Positions 29,188 through 37,149 of a stretch of 64,000 nucleotides of DNA are shown here, one piece after another. The notes under the pieces are model-generated. The model searched no databases. It was not told where the DNA came from and was given only the letters and a program-made list of their open reading frames with translations. The DNA is taken from contig JAHEXY010000014.1 in the NCBI GenBank assembly GCA_023251875.1, positions 1 through 64,000 on the forward strand, given 5' to 3'. Made by a program: the position numbers and the translations under genes. How positions within the stretch are numbered: the stretch's first letter is position 1; every line of letters begins with the position of its first letter. The stretch is from Bacteroidota bacterium (GTDB taxonomy: Bacteria > Bacteroidota > Bacteroidia > JAHEXY01).

Positions 29188-29379
29188 ATGCTAAACAAAA
29201 GAATCTGCATATACGCTAAGGATGTTCAACTAATAACTGGCCGCACGGAGAGGTACGGAAGAAAGCTTTTAGAAAAGATTAGAAAGCAATTAAAAAAAGA
29301 AGACCATCAATTGGTAACGATACAGGAGTTTTGTGATTATACTGGCTTGCCACTAGAAGAGATTGAGAAGTACGTTTGA
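29188..29379 (+). CDS. Small HTH-like protein, copy 1
   Basis: A 63-residue basic protein (MLNKRICIYAKDVQLITGRT, then RYGRKLLEKIRKQLKK, then FCDYTGLPLEEIEKYV). The KDVQLITGRTERYGRKLL part looks like a helix-turn-helix or resolvase-like small DNA-binding module, but the function is unknown. A close homologue lies at 57211 and a diverged one at 57703. Nucleotide similarity between this copy and the one at 57211 begins just upstream, at ATCAAACTATAAAAATG, which supports this ATG over the earlier one at 29161. In both cases the gene is followed by GTTTCCCA-type repeats, a hairpin and an attachment-like sequence. Confidence 0.7.
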   Translation: MLNKRICIYAKDVQLITGRTERYGRKLLEKIRKQLKKEDHQLVTIQEFCDYTGLPLEEIEKYV

Positions 29380-29406
29380 ACCATCCTAGAATAGGGAAAA
29401 CTCAAA

Positions 29407-29428
29407 ATGTTTACCCTATGTTTACCCC
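29407..29428. repeat. Paired GTTTAC/CCC repeats, probable recombinase arm sites
   Basis: ATGTTTACCC-T-ATGTTTACCCC: two units 11 bases apart. A matching pair (ATGTTTCCC) lies at 57435-57457 next to the other attachment-like site, and a third pair lies 5' of the integrase at 29613-29637. Repeated short words around a core are typical of tyrosine-recombinase arm sites. Confidence 0.55.
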
Positions 29429-29447
29429 GTAACTTTTATCCAACAAA

Positions 29448-29472
29448 AAAGCCCCTATTTTAGGGGCTTTCA
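29448..29472. terminator. Terminator after HTH copy 1
   Basis: AAAGCCCC pairs with GGGGCTTT around a TATTTTA loop, preceded by an A-run. It ends transcription from either side and directly precedes the attachment-like sequence. Confidence 0.75.
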
Positions 29473-29483
29473 AGCATTATTGT

Positions 29484-29498
29484 GTGATCCCGCTGGGA
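29484..29498. other. Attachment-like 15-bp core resembling a tRNA 3' end (site 1)
   Basis: GTGATCCCGCTGGGA, whose reverse complement TCCCAGCGGGATCAC is the usual T-arm/acceptor end of many tRNA genes. No complete tRNA is present here. An identical 15-mer lies at 57512-57526 in the same surroundings (small HTH gene, GTTTCCCA pair, hairpin). The tyrosine recombinase starts 185 bases downstream. These features fit an integration scar or att site. Confidence 0.6.
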
Positions 29499-29612
29499 CT
29501 ACAAATAATTTATTGATTTTCTTTCAAAAGCACCAGTTTTCCTTTATAATTAAGGGTTTTAGCGAGGTTTGTAAAAACAATCATATTAAAGAAAAGCATC
29601 AAAATATCGAAA

Positions 29613-29637
29613 ATGTTTCCCACATTGTTTCCCACAC
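29613..29637. repeat. GTTTCCCACA pair upstream of the integrase
   Basis: ATGTTTCCCACA-T-TGTTTCCCACAC, two units 12 bases apart, 46 bases 5' of the integrase ATG. Same words as at 29407 and 57435. The pair may bind the recombinase and also regulate its promoter. Confidence 0.55.
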
Positions 29638-29682
29638 TTTTATTTTTTCATTACTTTAGTGTTACTCAAAAAAAATGATTTT

Positions 29683-30891
29683 ATGGCTACTGTTTCTATT
29701 ATTTTACGAAATGATGTGATCAACAAAAAAGGAGAAGCTCCGATTAACTTCTTTGTTATTAAAGATCGAAAACTAACTAAAGTATCAACCGGGATTTTAA
29801 TTGATCCTAAACATTGGGATGATAAAAATAAAAGGATAAAGGCCGGACAAAAGAATTCAGCAAGGCTGAATTCTTTTCTTACAAATAAGTTTGCTGAGCT
29901 TCAAGATAAAGTTTACGAACATGAAACCATATCAAAGTCCCTTACCACTCGTCAACTTAAAGAAAAAATTTATGGTAAAACACCTGCTGATTTCTTTGGA
30001 TTTACCAACGAGGTTATAGAAAAATACAAAAGAGAAAATAAGATAGCTACCTATGATAAGTCTCGTTCAATCATAAAAAAGCTAAAAGATTATTTGGGTG
30101 AAAAAACAATCGACTTTCAAGATATCACACCAGATTTTTTAGAGAAATATGAATCGTATTTACGTACTGAATTAAAAAACAAAACAAATTCAATTCATAA
30201 AGATTTAAAGTTTTTACGTAAGGTATTTAATGACGCAATTAGATTAGATAAAATATCGGCTGAACATAATCCTTTTACCAAGTATAAATTAAAACAAGAA
30301 AAAACACAACGAACTTATTTAACAGAAGAAGAGTTAAGTGCTTTTGAAAATATTGATTGCGCTCCCGGTACTCGTTTGGAATTGCATAGAGATATGTTTG
30401 TATTTGCTGCTTATACCGGTGGGCTTAGAGTGTCTGATGTGCTTCAATTAAAATGGAATGATTTTGATGGCTCACACATTCATTTTAAAGTTCAGAAAAC
30501 TGGCAGTCAGCTTTCCATAAAATTGCCAAATAAGGCATTGGACATATTAAAAAAGTATAAACCTATCAAGGTTAATAAAGATGAATTTATTTTCCCTATG
30601 CTTCCTAATGGCCTTGATTTAAAAAATTTCAAATTAATTGATCAAAGAATTTCAGGAGCCACAGCATACATCAATAAAAACTTAAAAATACTTGCCAAAG
30701 AAGCCAAAATTAATAAACCCATAAGTTTTCATATGAGTCGGCATACCTGGGCAACAAGAGCGCTTCTAAAAGGTATTACTATTGATAAAGTATCTAAATT
30801 AATGGGACACGCTCAAATTCGTGAAACACAAATTTATGCTAAAATAGTTTCTTCCGAACTAGATAAGGCAATGGATATTTTTAATGAGTAG
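29683..30891 (+). CDS. Tyrosine recombinase (phage integrase family)
   Basis: A 402-residue site-specific recombinase. It has an Arm-binding domain at the N-terminus (MATVSIILRNDVINKKG), a SAM-like core-binding domain (~residues 95-185) and a catalytic domain. The catalytic residues are AYTGGLRVSDVLQLKW (Arg), the HMSRHTWATRALL box (His and Arg), MGHAQIRETQIYAKI (second His and nucleophile Tyr). The ATG at 29683 is used because it gives the standard start of Bacteroidota integrases; the upstream TTG frame adds 8 residues. It is the likely driver of the mobile region to its right and lies next to att site 1. Confidence 0.92.
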   Translation: MATVSIILRNDVINKKGEAPINFFVIKDRKLTKVSTGILIDPKHWDDKNKRIKAGQKNSARLNSFLTNKFAELQDKVYEHETISKSLTTRQLKEKIYGKTPADFFGFTNEVIEKYKRENKIATYDKSRSIIKKLKDYLGEKTIDFQDITPDFLEKYESYLRTELKNKTNSIHKDLKFLRKVFNDAIRLDKISAEHNPFTKYKLKQEKTQRTYLTEEELSAFENIDCAPGTRLELHRDMFVFAAYTGGLRVSDVLQLKWNDFDGSHIHFKVQKTGSQLSIKLPNKALDILKKYKPIKVNKDEFIFPMLPNGLDLKNFKLIDQRISGATAYINKNLKILAKEAKINKPISFHMSRHTWATRALLKGITIDKVSKLMGHAQIRETQIYAKIVSSELDKAMDIFNE

Positions 30892-30956
30892 TTTTAGACT
30901 AACAATTGATATCATAAGGTATTTGTTTTTTGCATCTTTGTTCATTATATTTATAT

Positions 30957-30973
30957 GTTCGTGATTCACGAAC
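30957..30973. promoter_or_regulatory. Perfect palindromic operator upstream of AbiEi-like gene
   Basis: GTTCGTGA-T-TCACGAAC, an 8-bp perfect inverted repeat, 24 bases before the ATG. TATGTTCG overlapping its left edge is a 7 of 8 match to the Bacteroidota -7 element TAnnTTTG. It is well placed for autorepression by the winged-helix protein encoded just downstream, as is known for AbiEi. Confidence 0.6.
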
Positions 30974-30997
30974 GTAGTTTAATATCGAACGAAAGAT

Positions 30998-31996
30998 ATG
31001 ATAGAAAAAAAAATAATACAAAATGCATTGCAGAATCTAAACCGATTAACGGGTTACCAATGTAACTATGAATTAACCAATAAATTCTTACCAGCGTTTA
31101 ATGCACAAGTACAACTTATACGGCTAAAATCAAAACCGTATCTGTTTCAAACAAAAATAAAAAACGAATTACGAGCTGTACATTTACCTCAACTTATAAA
31201 AGAACATAAAAACAAAGACAATAATTTAATCATTAGCCAATACCTCTCCAAAGAACATCGTGAACAGTTACGTAATCTGCAAATTAATTATCTTGATAGT
31301 TCCGGAAACTGTTATATCAAGCATAACACATTATTTATTTTTATCGATAACCAAAAGGTAACAATGAACCGCGCTACTAAGAGTAGAAAACTTTTTAGTC
31401 AAACTGGCCTCAAAATTATTTATGCCTTTTTGTTAAATCCTGATTTGATAAATATGCCATATAGAACCATTGCTGTGGAAGCAGGAATTGCATTGAGTAC
31501 AGTTAGCCTTTTATTAAGTGAAATGCAAGAAAGCGGATATATAAAAATGAAGGGAGATGAACGTATTTTATGTAATAAAGATGAATTAGTAATAAAATGG
31601 GCAGAATACTATAACGATAAACTAGAGCCAAAGATTTTCAGAGGACGATTTAAATTTATCAAAGATTATCATAAAGATCCTGATTATTGGAAAACCCTAA
31701 AACTCAAAAATGCCTTTTGGGGAGGAGAACCAGCGGCAAATATTCTTGATAGATTTTTGCAACCACAAGAATTTATCATTTATTCGAAAGAGGATGAATA
31801 TGTTTTAATGAAACAATTAAAGTTAGTTCCTGATTTGAATGGTAATATTAAATTATTAACCCCTCCGATTAATAAAATGCCGGATAACAATGTTGCTGAT
31901 CCTTATTTAATTTATGCCGATTTAATTTATAAAAAAGATAGTCGTTGTCTTGAAGCAGCCCAAAGAATAAAAGAGAAATACCTTGATGCAAAATAA
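30998..31996 (+). CDS. AbiEi-family-like antitoxin/regulator (second type IV-like pair)
   Basis: A 332-residue protein. Residues ~125-195 include a winged helix (LKIIYAFLLNPDLINMPYRT, then ALSTVSLLLSEMQESGYIKM), and the C-terminal half (FWGGEPAANILDRFLQPQEF, then IIYSKEDE) is typical of the longer Bacteroidota proteins annotated as AbiEi-family antitoxins. It overlaps the nucleotidyltransferase gene by 11 bases, and its promoter contains a perfect palindrome, both as expected for a self-regulated toxin-antitoxin operon. It lies directly after the integrase, so it may stabilise the mobile element. Confidence 0.7.
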   Translation: MIEKKIIQNALQNLNRLTGYQCNYELTNKFLPAFNAQVQLIRLKSKPYLFQTKIKNELRAVHLPQLIKEHKNKDNNLIISQYLSKEHREQLRNLQINYLDSSGNCYIKHNTLFIFIDNQKVTMNRATKSRKLFSQTGLKIIYAFLLNPDLINMPYRTIAVEAGIALSTVSLLLSEMQESGYIKMKGDERILCNKDELVIKWAEYYNDKLEPKIFRGRFKFIKDYHKDPDYWKTLKLKNAFWGGEPAANILDRFLQPQEFIIYSKEDEYVLMKQLKLVPDLNGNIKLLTPPINKMPDNNVADPYLIYADLIYKKDSRCLEAAQRIKEKYLDAK

Positions 31997-32756
31997 TATT
32001 CCCATAAGCAGAGAAGTGCAAGAAATGCTTTCATCAATAAATACTGTGATTAAAAATCTTGGCATTGATTTTTATTTAGTTGGTGCTGTTGCCCGCGATT
32101 GCCATTTAAGTAGGCTTCCTGGTTGGCAACCCTCTCGTAAAACCTTAGATGTTGATTTGGCTGTATTAGTAGCTAGCGAAGAGCAATATATTCAACTCAA
32201 AGAATCTTTATTGAAAACTAAACTATTTACGGAACATCGCACTGAACCAATTAAACTATTTTATAGAAATGAAGTAGAACTTGATTTATTACCTTTTGGG
32301 GGTATCGAAGAAAATGGAGTAACCATTTTAACAAAACCAAACTTCATGTCACTGGAAATGCCCGGTTTCGAATTGCTAAATCAGTATAAAAATTTGTTTG
32401 AAGTTAATGAGCAATTAAAACTAGACATCTGTTCTTTAGAAGGTATTGTATTGCTAAAATTAATTGCATGGGATGATAGACCGGAGCGTACTAAAGATTT
32501 ATTTGATATTAAACATATTATTCATTACTATTTCGAATTAACCAGTGATGATATTTATAATGAGCATTTCGATTTGATGAAACTGTATCCAACACACGAG
32601 AGTGATTATATTCAGAAAGTATCAGCCCACGTTATTGGTAGAAAAATTGCCAACTATTTAATAGAGGATAAAAAACTAAAACAACGAATTATTCAAATTT
32701 TACATAAGCGAGAAGATGATTGGTGGCCTTTTATTTTATTAGGGTTAAGTAAGTAA
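31986..32756 (+). CDS. Nucleotidyltransferase, AbiEii-like toxin candidate
   Basis: A 256-residue protein with a minimal nucleotidyltransferase site: FYLVGAVARDCHLS, TLDVDLAVLV (D-x-D) and a third acidic residue in EVELDLLPFG. LLKLIAWDDRPERTKDLFD is the helical segment following the catalytic core in AbiEii/MNT-like toxins. The ATG at 31986 is preferred to the TTG one codon earlier, and translation is coupled to the upstream regulator. Known AbiEii toxins modify tRNA or RNA with nucleotides. That activity is inferred for this protein from family and operon. Confidence 0.7.
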   Translation: MQNNIPISREVQEMLSSINTVIKNLGIDFYLVGAVARDCHLSRLPGWQPSRKTLDVDLAVLVASEEQYIQLKESLLKTKLFTEHRTEPIKLFYRNEVELDLLPFGGIEENGVTILTKPNFMSLEMPGFELLNQYKNLFEVNEQLKLDICSLEGIVLLKLIAWDDRPERTKDLFDIKHIIHYYFELTSDDIYNEHFDLMKLYPTHESDYIQKVSAHVIGRKIANYLIEDKKLKQRIIQILHKREDDWWPFILLGLSK

Positions 32757-32976
32757 TAAAAAACAATAACTACTTAACCATCTGATTAACAAACAAATTT
32801 GATATCTGCTCACTAAGTATTATTACTTTCCGTGTGTTAATAAATTGTTAAGTTAATTTAAAGCCAAAATTAAATATTAACATTTTATTTGAAATATCCG
32901 GCCGGAATATATATTTGATATAACCTTTTTGTTACCGCTATAGGAAAACATTTCCGCTAAATCTTTTCATCGTTTT

Positions 32977-33867
32977 ATGTTCACCGCTTTCGTTCAGCCC
33001 ACCTTGTTTGTGGAGCATCCTATTGTTGACTTTACTAAAGTTAGCACTCAAGATTTTGATATCACAGCTAAAACCTGCAACACTCCACCAGATTTCATGG
33101 AGAATGATCATTTTTCTCAAGCAGCTTATTGTGACCGCCTGCTTACTAAAATTTGTGAATTGAATAAGTTTCAATTAAAGCCATTTATCCAATATCAATG
33201 CCAGAGTTTACAAGAACCAATTATATGGCTAAATAAGTTGGAAGAATTAATTGATCTTAATTCTGATCTATATACTTGCAAGGATGATATTATTAAAATG
33301 AATAAAGCACGCTATATAATAGAAGTGCTAAGAGATCATTTTGAAGAAAAAAATAAGCCCGAATTAAATTCTAACAGTAAAGAATATAATTTTCCGAAAG
33401 TAAAGGAACATTTAAAAAACTTCAATACTGATGATGATAAAATTTGTTATTTATTAGAACAGAAAACTGACTACCTACAGAATAAACCAACCTTAACTAA
33501 TACAGCAGAGAATTCATTTGATAAAAGAATAGATCTAGAATTAAAATTAATTGCAGATTTAGCATCCATAAGAGCAAAGAAATTGCAAGCTATTTCTAAA
33601 GATCCAGATGAAATAAAACATTTTGCAAAAGCAAAAATTAACTGCAATGTCAATCAGTTTGTAGATATTTTCTATCAAATGATGGCAGAAAAAGAAATTG
33701 ATGGGAAGTCAATTCTAGAATCAGAAAGCAATACCATAGTAGCTATAATAACACATTACTTCACCGATAAAAACGGCCACGAAATTTCAGAAGAAACAGT
33801 CCGTACAATTCTCAAGCCCTCCCGCTTCGAAAAACGCCCTAAAGGAAAAAATCGTTTTCAAATATAA
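32977..33867 (+). CDS. Mobile-element protein of unknown function (RteC-like flavour)
   Basis: 296 residues, mostly helical, no signal peptide. The last ~80 residues (FVDIFYQMMAEKEIDGKS, then ITHYFTDKNGHEISEETVR, then a basic end RFEKRPKGKNRF) resemble the C-terminal module of many proteins carried on Bacteroidota conjugative and integrative elements, where it looks DNA-binding. The N-terminal half is not recognised. It lies alone between the AbiE-like pair and the excisionase/ATPase block, followed by a strong terminator. Confidence 0.5.
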   Translation: MFTAFVQPTLFVEHPIVDFTKVSTQDFDITAKTCNTPPDFMENDHFSQAAYCDRLLTKICELNKFQLKPFIQYQCQSLQEPIIWLNKLEELIDLNSDLYTCKDDIIKMNKARYIIEVLRDHFEEKNKPELNSNSKEYNFPKVKEHLKNFNTDDDKICYLLEQKTDYLQNKPTLTNTAENSFDKRIDLELKLIADLASIRAKKLQAISKDPDEIKHFAKAKINCNVNQFVDIFYQMMAEKEIDGKSILESESNTIVAIITHYFTDKNGHEISEETVRTILKPSRFEKRPKGKNRFQI

Positions 33868-33936
33868 TTCCTTTGTATTCTTCAACTAAGTCTTAAAATT
33901 CTTCAATAAGAATTAGCTATTCAATGAAATTACCTT

Positions 33937-33985
33937 ACCTGCCTATGCCTGCACGAAACTTTGGCTTTGCGCAGGCAGGTTTTTT
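33937..33985 (+). terminator. Strong terminator in the 316-bp gap 33868-34183
   Basis: ACCTGCCTATGCCTGC pairs with GCGCAGGCAGGT, then TTTTTT. It ends the 296-aa gene. The remainder of the gap holds the GC-rich palindrome at 34103 and no gene. Confidence 0.7.
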
Positions 33986-34102
33986 AGTTCTTTTTTCTAA
34001 AAAAAGGAACAAGAAAAACAATGTTTATCTAAAAAAAAGTCCCCGGCTCACTTTTACTCCAACCAAAATCACTATTCATTTTCAATCTCTTACAAAAAAA
34101 AT

Positions 34103-34126
34103 GGTCCCCGGGGACCGTCCGGGGAC
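34103..34126. repeat. GC-rich palindrome
   Basis: GGTCCCCGGGGACC is a perfect 14-bp palindrome, followed at once by GTCCGGGGAC, and GTCCCCGG occurs again near 34040. In an AT-rich genome this stands out and looks like part of a dispersed repeat. It precedes the excisionase-like gene by about 60 bases. Confidence 0.6.
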
Positions 34127-34183
34127 TTCTGGACTTTTTACTTCTCACTTCCTTTACTGCATAACTAAAAAACACAACTGCAC

Positions 34184-34468
34184 ATGGAAGCAATTATTTT
34201 AACAAAAGACCAGTACCAAGACTTGGTAACTCGTCTCGACAACATCAACAAACATTTAAAGCAAAACGATGCACCTTCGCATGAAAAGTACATCGACAAC
34301 CAAGAGTTCCTGCAGCTCTTGAAAATTTCTAAACGAACTGCACAAACCTGGCGTGACGAAGGCAAAATTTCTTTCTCACAGGTAGGCGGAAAGATCTACT
34401 ATAGGCTTTCAGACGTGGAAGCATTAATGCAGCAACATTATATAAAATCATACACACGCAAACATTAA
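34184..34468 (+). CDS. Excisionase-like helix-turn-helix protein
   Basis: 94 residues. After a short coiled start, YIDNQEFLQLLKISKRTAQT, then WRDEGKISFSQVGGKIYYR, is the HTH_17/MerR-like winged helix found in excisionases and element regulators of Bacteroidota. It starts a tight three-gene unit (4-base and 10-base gaps) with the 127-aa gene and the ATPase, the standard control and replication block of integrated elements. Confidence 0.8.
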   Translation: MEAIILTKDQYQDLVTRLDNINKHLKQNDAPSHEKYIDNQEFLQLLKISKRTAQTWRDEGKISFSQVGGKIYYRLSDVEALMQQHYIKSYTRKH

Positions 34469-34472
34469 TCTT

Positions 34473-34856
34473 ATGGAAACATTTGAAGAAACTATTCATG
34501 ATTTATCATGGAACGAATTACTGGCTCAGATTGGTGTTATACTTGCTCGTGATGCAAAATCACTTGAAACAAATGTAGGTTATTATAAAAAGTTGTTTAA
34601 TGATAATAATGCTGACAAGGGACAATTAAACAAGCTTTTTGAAAAACTACAGCTTGATAAGTTACGCTACGCTTACTTCTCTGAACTCTATTTTAGATTG
34701 GATGAAAGCAGGTATAAGTTTATTCTAATGAGTTTAGAGAACTCTATGCAGCAGGCAATACGCATCCAAAACAAACAACCCAAAGATTGGGTTGCTACTG
34801 TAAGATTCGAAGAAGGAGAGATCAAAGTTTATTTCATGCCTTTAAACTATTTTTAA
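34473..34856 (+). CDS. Hypothetical protein in excisionase/ATPase operon
   Basis: 127 residues, helical with a short beta C-terminus (ATVRFEEGEIKVYFMPLNYF). No family recognised, and no signal or membrane segment. Position between an excisionase-like gene and a RepA-like ATPase suggests an accessory role in element maintenance, by context only. Confidence 0.5.
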   Translation: METFEETIHDLSWNELLAQIGVILARDAKSLETNVGYYKKLFNDNNADKGQLNKLFEKLQLDKLRYAYFSELYFRLDESRYKFILMSLENSMQQAIRIQNKQPKDWVATVRFEEGEIKVYFMPLNYF

Positions 34857-34866
34857 TACTAAACCT

Positions 34867-36039
34867 ATGTTTGATATACCAGCACCGCTAAAATACAATG
34901 GACATTCAATGCCGGCTTTAAACGGCATTGAAAGCGCCCATCAAAAACTAGAACGCTTACTTGCATCCCAACGCAAAATAGCAGAGAACAAAAGCAAACC
35001 TATATCCTTTAGCCAGCCTATTATGTGGCAAAAAGAGAATCCGGTTTTCTTTCCTAAAACTATTAATGTAATACAAGGTAAGGCAGGCGTGCATAAATCA
35101 CGTCTTGCCGAAACCATTTGCGCTTCTCTATTAAAAAAGCCAGATAGCAACCGTGACTTACTTAATTTTAGAGCGGCTCCATTAAAACGATATGCAATTT
35201 GTTATGTAGATACAGAACGTAATCTATCAGATCAGTTGCCATACTCACTTCAGCAAATACAAATAAAGGCAGGCTATCCAATAGAAGAACATCCCTATGG
35301 ATATGATTATATTTCATTATTAGAGTTTGCCAGAGAAGAACGCTTTGATATGCTCAATATGTATTTAGAACATATACGCACAAAGTTTCCCATGCATGTA
35401 TTTATAGTATTGGATGTAATTACAGATTGTGTATTTAATTTCAACGATACCAAAGACAGCATGAAATTAATTGATATGATGAATCAAACCATCAACCGGC
35501 ACGATGTAACTTTTTTATGTTTAATTCATGAGAACCCTGGCAATACAGATAAGGCCCGTGGACATTTAGGTACTGAAATTTTAAATAAGGCATCTACAGT
35601 AATTCAAATTGGTTTCGAAAAAGATGCAGAAAACCACAATACAGATTTAATCAAGGTTGCTTATCTAAAATGTAGGAGTTCCAAAAAGCACGAGCCATTT
35701 TACGTACAATATTCCGATACCGAAAAGGGATTGGTTTTAGCGGATCCATTTTCTACTCAGGCAGCTTTAGATAAGAAAAATATTAAAGCGTCCTTATCTG
35801 AAACCATTGATCTATTAAGCCAATTTTTAACCGAGCCTAAAAGCCGTCAGGAACTCATTGAAATTTTAACCGACCAGCTCGATTGTAGCAAAAGAACAGT
35901 TATCATTCGTCTTAAACAAATATTAGATGCCCAATTGCCTATTGTGCAAAATGGAGTAAACTACACTTTCTGCACTCGTACAGAAGGTAAAGAACTACTT
36001 TACTACCTAAACGAAACAAAATCAAGCTTTTTAGATTAA
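34867..36039 (+). CDS. RecA-fold AAA ATPase, RepA/mobilisation type
   Basis: 390 residues. The P-loop is an atypical GKAGVHKSRLAE (residues ~73-84), with a Walker B-like strand MHVFIVLDVITDC and a later THENPGN/LIHENPG region. A C-terminal winged helix (~320-385) follows. This matches the RepA-like hexameric ATPases encoded beside excisionase genes in Bacteroidota integrative elements, and suggests a replication or mobilisation helicase. The P-loop has VH where most have GK/GT spacing, but Gly, Lys and Ser are kept. Confidence 0.75.
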   Translation: MFDIPAPLKYNGHSMPALNGIESAHQKLERLLASQRKIAENKSKPISFSQPIMWQKENPVFFPKTINVIQGKAGVHKSRLAETICASLLKKPDSNRDLLNFRAAPLKRYAICYVDTERNLSDQLPYSLQQIQIKAGYPIEEHPYGYDYISLLEFAREERFDMLNMYLEHIRTKFPMHVFIVLDVITDCVFNFNDTKDSMKLIDMMNQTINRHDVTFLCLIHENPGNTDKARGHLGTEILNKASTVIQIGFEKDAENHNTDLIKVAYLKCRSSKKHEPFYVQYSDTEKGLVLADPFSTQAALDKKNIKASLSETIDLLSQFLTEPKSRQELIEILTDQLDCSKRTVIIRLKQILDAQLPIVQNGVNYTFCTRTEGKELLYYLNETKSSFLD

Positions 36040-36048
36040 ATAAACTAC

Positions 36049-36094
36049 GAGTGCAGAGTGCAGACCCTTATATATGGGTTTGCACTCTGCACTC
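36049..36094. terminator. 19-bp inverted repeat after the ATPase gene
   Basis: GAGTGCAGAGTGCA..ACCC pairs with GGGT..TGCACTCTGCACTC around a TATATAT loop, 10 bases after the stop. The stem is long and nearly perfect, so it is either a strong terminator or the end of the mobile segment. Confidence 0.65.
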
Positions 36095-36124
36095 ATCACT
36101 TTAAAGCGAAAATCTACATACAAC

Positions 36125-36156
36125 ATTTTGGCAAAAACACCATATTTTGCCAAAAT
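36125..36156. repeat. Small palindrome in the 276-bp gap
   Basis: ATTTTGGCAAAA and TTTTGCCAAAAT form a perfect 12-bp inverted repeat with an 8-base spacer. No T-run follows on either strand. Confidence 0.6.
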
Positions 36157-36168
36157 ATAGAATACATG

Positions 36169-36238
36169 ATTAGAAGCACTACTGTTTGATTACCGAACAA
36201 AGCCCTTCTTTTTAAAATTTCTTTAATCTTATGTTACC
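36169..36238. repeat. Half of an attC-like cassette palindrome (left edge of array)
   Basis: GATTAGAAGCACTACTGTTTG, then CCCTTCTTTTTAAAATTTC, then AATCTTATGTTA match the right half of the palindrome at 38281-38428, including the GATTAGAAGCAC word. The left arm is missing, so the array is broken here. Confidence 0.55.
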
Positions 36239-36315
36239 TGCTGTTCGTTCGGAGCACAACTGTTTGAGGTTCGCACCACTGGTTGTTTGAAAGATTTGCA
36301 TTCATGGCTGTGAAG

Positions 36316-36915
36316 TTATGAGTTTACTTTGTCTGTAGTTGAGTAAAATGGTTCACATAATTTGTCCGCCAATTCTTTTGGGATATTGTTGTTTGCCTTT
36401 AAAAGTTCTTCGGACTTAATTTCTGATATTGTAGGTTGTAAAGCTCTAACTTTTTTAATTATGTCATTGTCAATTGCAAGTAGGTCTTTAACTAATTTGA
36501 CTGCTTCAATATATTTAGGCAAAGAAGCAAACCAATCACCAAGTCCGTTTTGTTTCATATACCACTCCGAAAAGTAAGTAGCAAGTCCTTCCTCTAAAAT
36601 GTTAGCGGCTTTCTTACCAATTGGCGATAGGCAATGAACAGTTTCGTGAGATAACTGATACAATGCTTGGTTTACATCTTCAAGTGCATGTTTGTTAAGC
36701 TGAATAATAATGTGCTTACAATTACCGGGATACCAAACTTGCAATCTTTCGGTCAAAGCAAACTCAACGCCTAAGATTGTGTATTCAATATCACGCTTAC
36801 CAAAAAGTTCTTCAGCTTTTTTCAGCGTATCACCAAGTCGTGAAGCCATTGTCCATGTGTAGCCGTCTTTAGTTTCCAATTCTTTCGTAATAAATAATTC
36901 TGCATTTATGTCCAT
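36316..36915 (-). CDS. HEXXH metallopeptidase-like protein on a cassette
   Basis: About 199 residues, cytoplasmic. QLSHETVHCLSP supplies an HEXXH zinc motif, and LEEGLATYFSEWY 20-odd residues later supplies the gluzincin-type Glu ligand. Length and layout fit small minimal gluzincins often found next to toxins or as orphan cassettes; the substrate is unknown. The ATG at 36915 is chosen over a TTG two codons earlier. It is flanked by cassette-type repeats on both sides. Confidence 0.65.
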   Translation of the reverse strand: MDINAELFITKELETKDGYTWTMASRLGDTLKKAEELFGKRDIEYTILGVEFALTERLQVWYPGNCKHIIIQLNKHALEDVNQALYQLSHETVHCLSPIGKKAANILEEGLATYFSEWYMKQNGLGDWFASLPKYIEAVKLVKDLLAIDNDIIKKVRALQPTISEIKSEELLKANNNIPKELADKLCEPFYSTTDKVNS

Positions 36916-36925
36916 TGTCAATTTA

Positions 36926-37127
36926 CTTGGTTATGGTTTTTACTGTTCGTTCAATACTCAAATGTTTCGGGTTAGCACTGTCCCTATGGGTTGCTGCTAA
37001 CGTTTGGCAGATTTGCGATGGGCGGGATTTTTACCAAAAATGTTAATGCGGATAACTGAACTTTCTGTAACCACAAAACTGTCTGCGAAGCAAGAATCCC
37101 CGCCTATTGCAAATGTGCTACTAGGCT
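36926..37127. repeat. attC-like cassette junction 1
   Basis: GCTAACG at 36996 begins an imperfect palindrome: GCAGATTTGCGATGGGCGGG pairs with CCCGCCTATTGCAAATGTGC, and the element ends TACTAGGC at 37127. It is ~130 bp with mismatches and a long loop, the shape of an integron attC site. The preceding sequence CTGTTCGTTCAATACTCAAA, then TGTCCC, recurs at 40436-40494 in front of another cassette gene. Confidence 0.6.
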
Positions 37128-37149
37128 GGTTTATTATTTATATAACTTT

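Noticed and set aside
29484-29498. tRNA gene on the minus strand
   Set aside because: Only the 3' T-arm/acceptor-like end is present; there is no anticodon arm or 5' half.
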